Shown in pieces: positions 15,270-17,555 of a stretch of 17,555 nt of DNA. Numbering within the stretch: position 1 is the stretch's first letter; every line of letters begins with the position of its first letter. Source of the stretch: CAYPKW01 sp964411425. Its GTDB lineage: Bacteria > Pseudomonadota > Alphaproteobacteria > Dongiales > Dongiaceae. The translations under genes were made by a program, and so were the position numbers. The notes under the pieces were generated by a model. The model saw only the letters and a list, made by a program, of their open reading frames with translations, did not search any database and was not told the origin of the DNA. The stretch covers positions 1 to 17,555 of the forward strand of contig CAYPKW010000052.1 in NCBI GenBank assembly GCA_964411425.1, in the 5' to 3' direction.

Positions 15270-15301
15270 TATAGGTTATCATACGGTCATAACCATGTCA
15301 A
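15268..15301 (-). promoter_or_regulatory. Putative promoter of the toxin-antitoxin operon
   Basis: On the minus strand a perfect TTGACA (15301-15296) precedes TATAAT (15273-15268), but 22 bp apart, longer than ideal. With a 17-bp spacer the -10 would be the weaker TAACCT (15278-15273). Either way transcription would start at or next to the toxin start codon, which would give a leaderless or nearly leaderless mRNA. Confidence 0.45.
15271..15296. promoter_or_regulatory. Putative operator palindrome
   Basis: GGTTAT (15274-15279) and ATAACC (15289-15294) are inverted 9 bp apart, and the outer bases extend the likeness (ATAGGTTAT / ATAACCAT). The palindrome lies between the -35 box and the toxin start, where a TumA-type repressor would block transcription. 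Confidence 0.45.
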
Positions 15302-15351
15302 AAAACCCGTGTTGAGGCTATCTGGGATGGGCACCCCGTCCGCTTGCGCTC

Positions 15352-15367
15352 CCGACAAACCTGTCGG
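15352..15367. repeat. Small perfect hairpin near the right edge of the islet
   Basis: CCGACA-AACC-TGTCGG, a 6-bp stem with a 4-nt loop, 18 bp before direct repeat B. It could be part of a recombination end or an attenuator. No function can be assigned. Confidence 0.35.
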
Positions 15368-15385
15368 TTCGACTGTCCCTTCAAG

Positions 15386-15551
15386 CGGCGCGGCGGGTGT
15401 CGGCCTCGATTCGCTGCTGGTCGCCGCCGCCACCCATGCCGAGGAGTTCGGCGCGCCCGGCGGCGGGCCGCCCGATGCGCGCCGGATCGCCGCCGCCTGA
15501 CGGCGCGCCGGCCAAAGGCCCACCGCCGTCATCGATCGCCTGGTCTGGTAG
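15386..15551 (+). pseudogene. HAD-IIA hydrolase 3' fragment
   Basis: It reads GAAGVGLDSLLVAAATHAEE and on through APGGGPPDARRIAAA, then a TGA (15498-15500) where the intact gene has a Cys codon. The frame then continues RRAGQRPTAVIDRLVW to a TAG at the same place as in the intact gene (15549-15551). Changes against the intact copy include synonymous third-base differences and several replacements (AVIDRLVW for AVIAQLLW), as between homologues of two strains. Motifs I-IV are absent. Confidence 0.8.
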
Positions 15552-15586
15552 CCGCCAGCGCCGCCGCCAGCCGCCGATAGTCGTCG
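15386..15586 (+). repeat. Direct repeat, copy B (HAD/aminotransferase junction)
   Basis: 201 bp, about 90% identical to 13167-13372. It covers a dead HAD 3' end and the 3' end of the intact aminotransferase; 15553-15586 is identical to 13339-13372. Beyond 15586 the sequence continues into the real aminotransferase gene, whereas copy A runs into the inverted-repeat element. Confidence 0.9.
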
Positions 15587-16755
15587 AGCTCGTTATAGAC
15601 TTGCGCCGAGATGCGCGCCCACAGGCCGCCGGCCAGCGCCATGATCGGCACCTCGATTCGATGGAGGCGCCACAGCCGGTCGTGCACCTCGGCCGCGGCG
15701 CCGGCGTCGCCCAGCCCCCAACGGTTGGGCAGGCGCACCACCGCCATCGCCGCGCGCATGGCGGGCGGCCCGCCCACCGGGCCCTGCCAGGCGGCGGCCA
15801 GCAGGCTGGCCGCCTCGCCGGCGAGCTCCAGGTTGTGCCGGCGCAGCTCCCCGTCGCCCATCGCCCGATAGAAATCGAGTGCGGCGCCGATCGACAGCCA
15901 GGCGGACGGATCGCGCGTGCCGACCCAATCGAACTCGGCCGCGAAGCCCTTGCCGTAGCCGTGCGAGATGACGGTCGGGTGCAGGCCCTGCTTGCCCGCC
16001 TCGCCGGCCCAGATGAACCCCGTCCCCTTGGGCGCGAACAGCCACTTGTGGGCGTTGCCCACCACCCAATCGGCGCCGATCGCGGGCAAATTGAGAGGCA
16101 CCATGCCAGGGGCGTGCGCGGCGTCGATCAGGACCCTTATGCCGGCCGCGCGGGCGCGGGCGCACAAGGCCTCCACCGGCAGCACGAGGGCGGACGGCGA
16201 AGTGATGTGATCGAGCAGCAGCAGGCGCGTCTGCGCCGTGAAGCAGGCGGCGACGGCGTCCTCCACCTCCTCGGCCGCGCGCGGCGGGAACGGCAGTCTC
16301 GCTTCGACCAGCCTGGCGCCGCTCCGCCGGCATACGTAGCGGAGCGCGTTGCGCACCGCGGGATAGCCATGGTCGGTGGCCAGCACCTCGTCGCCCGCGC
16401 CGAGGTCGAGCGAGCGCAGGACCGCGTTGACGCCGGTGGTGGCGTTCTCGACGAACGCGAGGTCCTCGCCGGCGGCGCCGAGGAACGCGGCCAGCGCCGC
16501 GGCCGCCTCGCGCAGCAGCCCCGGCAACTCCTGTTGCATGAAGCGGACCGGCTGGAGTTCCAGGCGCCGGCGCCATTCCTGTTGCGCGGCCAGCACCGCC
16601 GTCGGCGTCGCCCCGTAGCTGCCGTGATTGAGAAACACGACGCCGTCCTCGAGCAGGAAATGGCGCCGCATCGCCCGCCCATAGGTGGCGGCGCCCGCCT
16701 CGGGCAGGGCCACCTTCGGCGCGGGCCTGCCACCGTCCTGCGGAAGCCCCGGCAT
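15529..16755 (-). CDS. Class V aminotransferase, isopenicillin-N-epimerase-like
   Basis: A 408-aa PLP enzyme of fold type I, class V. FLNHGSYGATP (41-51) opens the domain; FVENATTGVNAVLRS (101-115) holds the phosphate-binding turn; HITSPSALVLPV, then LIDAAHAPGMVPL with Asp211 and His214, and GNAHKWLFAPKGTGF with the PLP lysine K237. It resembles bacterial proteins annotated isopenicillin N epimerase-like; cysteine desulfurase or kynureninase-like roles are less likely. The substrate is unknown and no beta-lactam genes are near. The ATG at 16755 begins before the conserved region; the long upstream frame lies in the promoter region and antisense of the mutase. The last seven residues (ATRPGDR) and the stop are encoded antisense within the dead HAD fragment, while the related end in copy A stops after ALAP. 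Confidence 0.88.
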   Translation of the reverse strand: MPGLPQDGGRPAPKVALPEAGAATYGRAMRRHFLLEDGVVFLNHGSYGATPTAVLAAQQEWRRRLELQPVRFMQQELPGLLREAAAALAAFLGAAGEDLAFVENATTGVNAVLRSLDLGAGDEVLATDHGYPAVRNALRYVCRRSGARLVEARLPFPPRAAEEVEDAVAACFTAQTRLLLLDHITSPSALVLPVEALCARARAAGIRVLIDAAHAPGMVPLNLPAIGADWVVGNAHKWLFAPKGTGFIWAGEAGKQGLHPTVISHGYGKGFAAEFDWVGTRDPSAWLSIGAALDFYRAMGDGELRRHNLELAGEAASLLAAAWQGPVGGPPAMRAAMAVVRLPNRWGLGDAGAAAEVHDRLWRLHRIEVPIMALAGGLWARISAQVYNELDDYRRLAAALAATRPGDR

Positions 16756-16892
16756 GGGCGCATTGTGACCGATCCGCCGCGGGCCTTGCAAATGGGGGCC
16801 CGCGACTGGCCTGGTCCGGCCGCTAATTTGCCGCTCGACCGGCGACGGGCGCTTTGCTTTGTTCGGCCGCTCGTTGGCGGGTGCCCGCTTCA

Positions 16893-16922
16893 TAGACGGC
16901 GCGCGAGGCCGTCCGCTATACT
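16893..16922 (+). promoter_or_regulatory. Putative promoter of the methylmalonyl-CoA mutase gene
   Basis: TAGACG (16893-16898) and TATACT (16917-16922), 18 bp apart, match the -35 and -10 consensus at four and five of six positions. They lie 25 bp before the start codon in the 192-bp divergent spacer. Confidence 0.4.
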
Positions 16923-16934
16923 CGCCTGCCGACC

Positions 16935-16942
16935 GGGAGAGG
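16935..16942 (+). promoter_or_regulatory. Ribosome binding site of the mutase gene
   Basis: GGGAGAGG lies 5 nt before the ATG at 16948. Another ATG at 16944 is out of frame and opens no recognisable protein. Confidence 0.7.
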
Positions 16943-16947
16943 CATGG

Positions 16948-17555
16948 ATGGCCGAATTTCCGAAGCGCTCGCTTGCGGATTGGGAATCGCTCGCACAGGC
17001 GGAGTTGGGCGAGCGTCCGCTCGACGGCCTGGCGTGGACGACGCCGGAAGGCATTGCCGTGAAGCCGCTTTACACGGCGGCCGATCTTGCCGGGCTCGAG
17101 CACGTCGACGGCCTGCCCGGCTTCCCGCCCTATCTCAGGGGTCCTCGGGCGACCATGTATGCAAACCGGCCCTGGACGGTGCGCCAATACGCCGGCTTCT
17201 CCACGGCGGAGGATACCAACGCCTTCTTCCGCCAGAATCTCGCCGCCGGCCAGACCGGCCTCTCCGTCGCCTTCGATCTTGCCACACACCGCGGCTACGA
17301 TTCCGACCATCCGCGCGTGGTGGGCGACGTCGGCAAGGCGGGCGTGGCGATCGATTCGGTCGAGGACATGAAGCTCCTGTTCGAGGGCATACCACTCGAC
17401 AAGGTGAGCGTGTCGATGACCATGAACGGGGCGGTGCTGCCGGTGCTGGCGGGCTTCATCGTCGCCGGCGAGGAGCAGGGGGTGGCCGAAGCGCGGCTCT
17501 CCGGCACCATCCAGAACGACATCCTGAAGGAGTTCATGGTCCGCAACACGTACAT
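16948..17555 (+). CDS. scpA: Methylmalonyl-CoA mutase, large subunit (5' part)
   Basis: The first 202 codons of the adenosylcobalamin-dependent mutase that interconverts (R)-methylmalonyl-CoA and succinyl-CoA, the last step of propionyl-CoA assimilation. After a short leader (MAEFPKRSLADWESLAQAEL) come RGPRATMYANRPWTVRQYAG, the substrate-entry segment with the conserved Tyr and Arg, then FSTAEDTNAFFRQNLAAGQ, LSVAFDLATHRGYDSDHPRV, VSMTMNGAVLPVLAGF and GTIQNDILKEFMVRN, all near-invariant in the family. The full protein is about 710-750 aa, so the B12-binding domain lies beyond the window. The start at 16948 has a good ribosome site. It is divergent from the class V aminotransferase. Confidence 0.95.
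   Translation, partial: MAEFPKRSLADWESLAQAELGERPLDGLAWTTPEGIAVKPLYTAADLAGLEHVDGLPGFPPYLRGPRATMYANRPWTVRQYAGFSTAEDTNAFFRQNLAAGQTGLSVAFDLATHRGYDSDHPRVVGDVGKAGVAIDSVEDMKLLFEGIPLDKVSVSMTMNGAVLPVLAGFIVAGEEQGVAEARLSGTIQNDILKEFMVRNTY

Larger units (their letters stand above)
13373..15385. other. ~2.0 kb inserted islet between direct repeats
   Basis: A segment clearly lower in GC than its neighbours, bracketed by the direct repeats at 13167-13372 and 15386-15586. It holds the inverted-repeat element, a broken SIR2-like gene and a TumE/TumA-type toxin-antitoxin pair, all genes on the minus strand. No integrase, transposase or tRNA is present. The left edge is exact (13373); the right edge is set by where similarity to copy A begins. 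Confidence 0.75.

Noticed and set aside
15102..15500. Plus-strand ORF ending in the HAD fragment
   Set aside because: Its first two thirds are antisense to the TumE gene and its promoter; only the HAD-like 3' part has homology, so it is treated as a pseudogene fragment.
13167..15586. Target-site duplication by a transposon
   Set aside because: About 200 bp at ~90% identity is far longer and more diverged than any known target-site duplication.
16756..17310. Long N-terminal extension of the class V aminotransferase
   Set aside because: It is antisense to methylmalonyl-CoA mutase and lacks any family features; the ATG at 16755 fits the family length.

Overview
The window is GC-rich chromosomal DNA from an alphaproteobacterium, probably of the Rhodospirillales or a relative. 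The evidence is a class I lysyl-tRNA synthetase instead of the usual class II enzyme, an alphaproteobacterial-type branched-chain aminotransferase, a class 2 dihydroorotate dehydrogenase, a HAD-IIA phosphatase with the DLWGVLHDG motif, a TipF-like degenerate EAL protein with a CtrA-like upstream box, and the start of a methylmalonyl-CoA mutase. Most of the core genes are densely packed, and several convergent pairs touch or overlap.

Layout. 1-~650: edge of an AT-richer accessory segment with a minus-strand DUF3800 gene. It joins the last ~84 codons of an AEC-family permease (654-908), whose 5' part is missing. 997-3744 (-): DinG-type Fe-S helicase, divergent from 3905-4516 (+), a small SLT-like lytic transglycosylase with a TTG start. 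4497-6089 (-): CrtI/PYROXD2-like FAD oxidoreductase, overlapping the transglycosylase tail to tail. 6143-7726 (+): class I LysRS, ending 6 bp from 7733-8596 (-), a branched-chain aminotransferase. Behind the latter, on the same strand, lie a small unknown protein (8638-8946) and a LexA/S24-type repressor (9015-9635). 9830-10909 (+): pyrD, then a dispersed palindromic repeat and a CtrA-like box. 11259-12389 (+): EAL/TipF-like protein whose first membrane helix sits in another frame. 12445-13332 (+): HAD-IIA hydrolase.

The most unusual part is 13167-15586. The convergent junction between the HAD gene and a class V aminotransferase is present twice, about 90% identical, as direct repeats of 206 and 201 bp. 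Between the copies is a ~2.0 kb AT-richer islet. It begins exactly at a 123-bp element with 17-bp terminal inverted repeats. It also carries a three-gene minus-strand set: TumE-family toxin, overlapping HVO_A0114/TumA-type antitoxin, and a SIR2-like gene broken by one frameshift and one in-frame stop. The layout fits integration of foreign cargo by recombination through a diverged copy of the junction, which regenerated a complete HAD gene on the left and left a dead HAD 3' fragment on the right.

The window ends with the class V aminotransferase (15529-16755, -) and, divergently, the first 202 codons of methylmalonyl-CoA mutase (16948 onward). I saw no tRNA, rRNA or CRISPR array. No stretch over 300 bp is without an assigned feature; the largest gap is 10910-11160.
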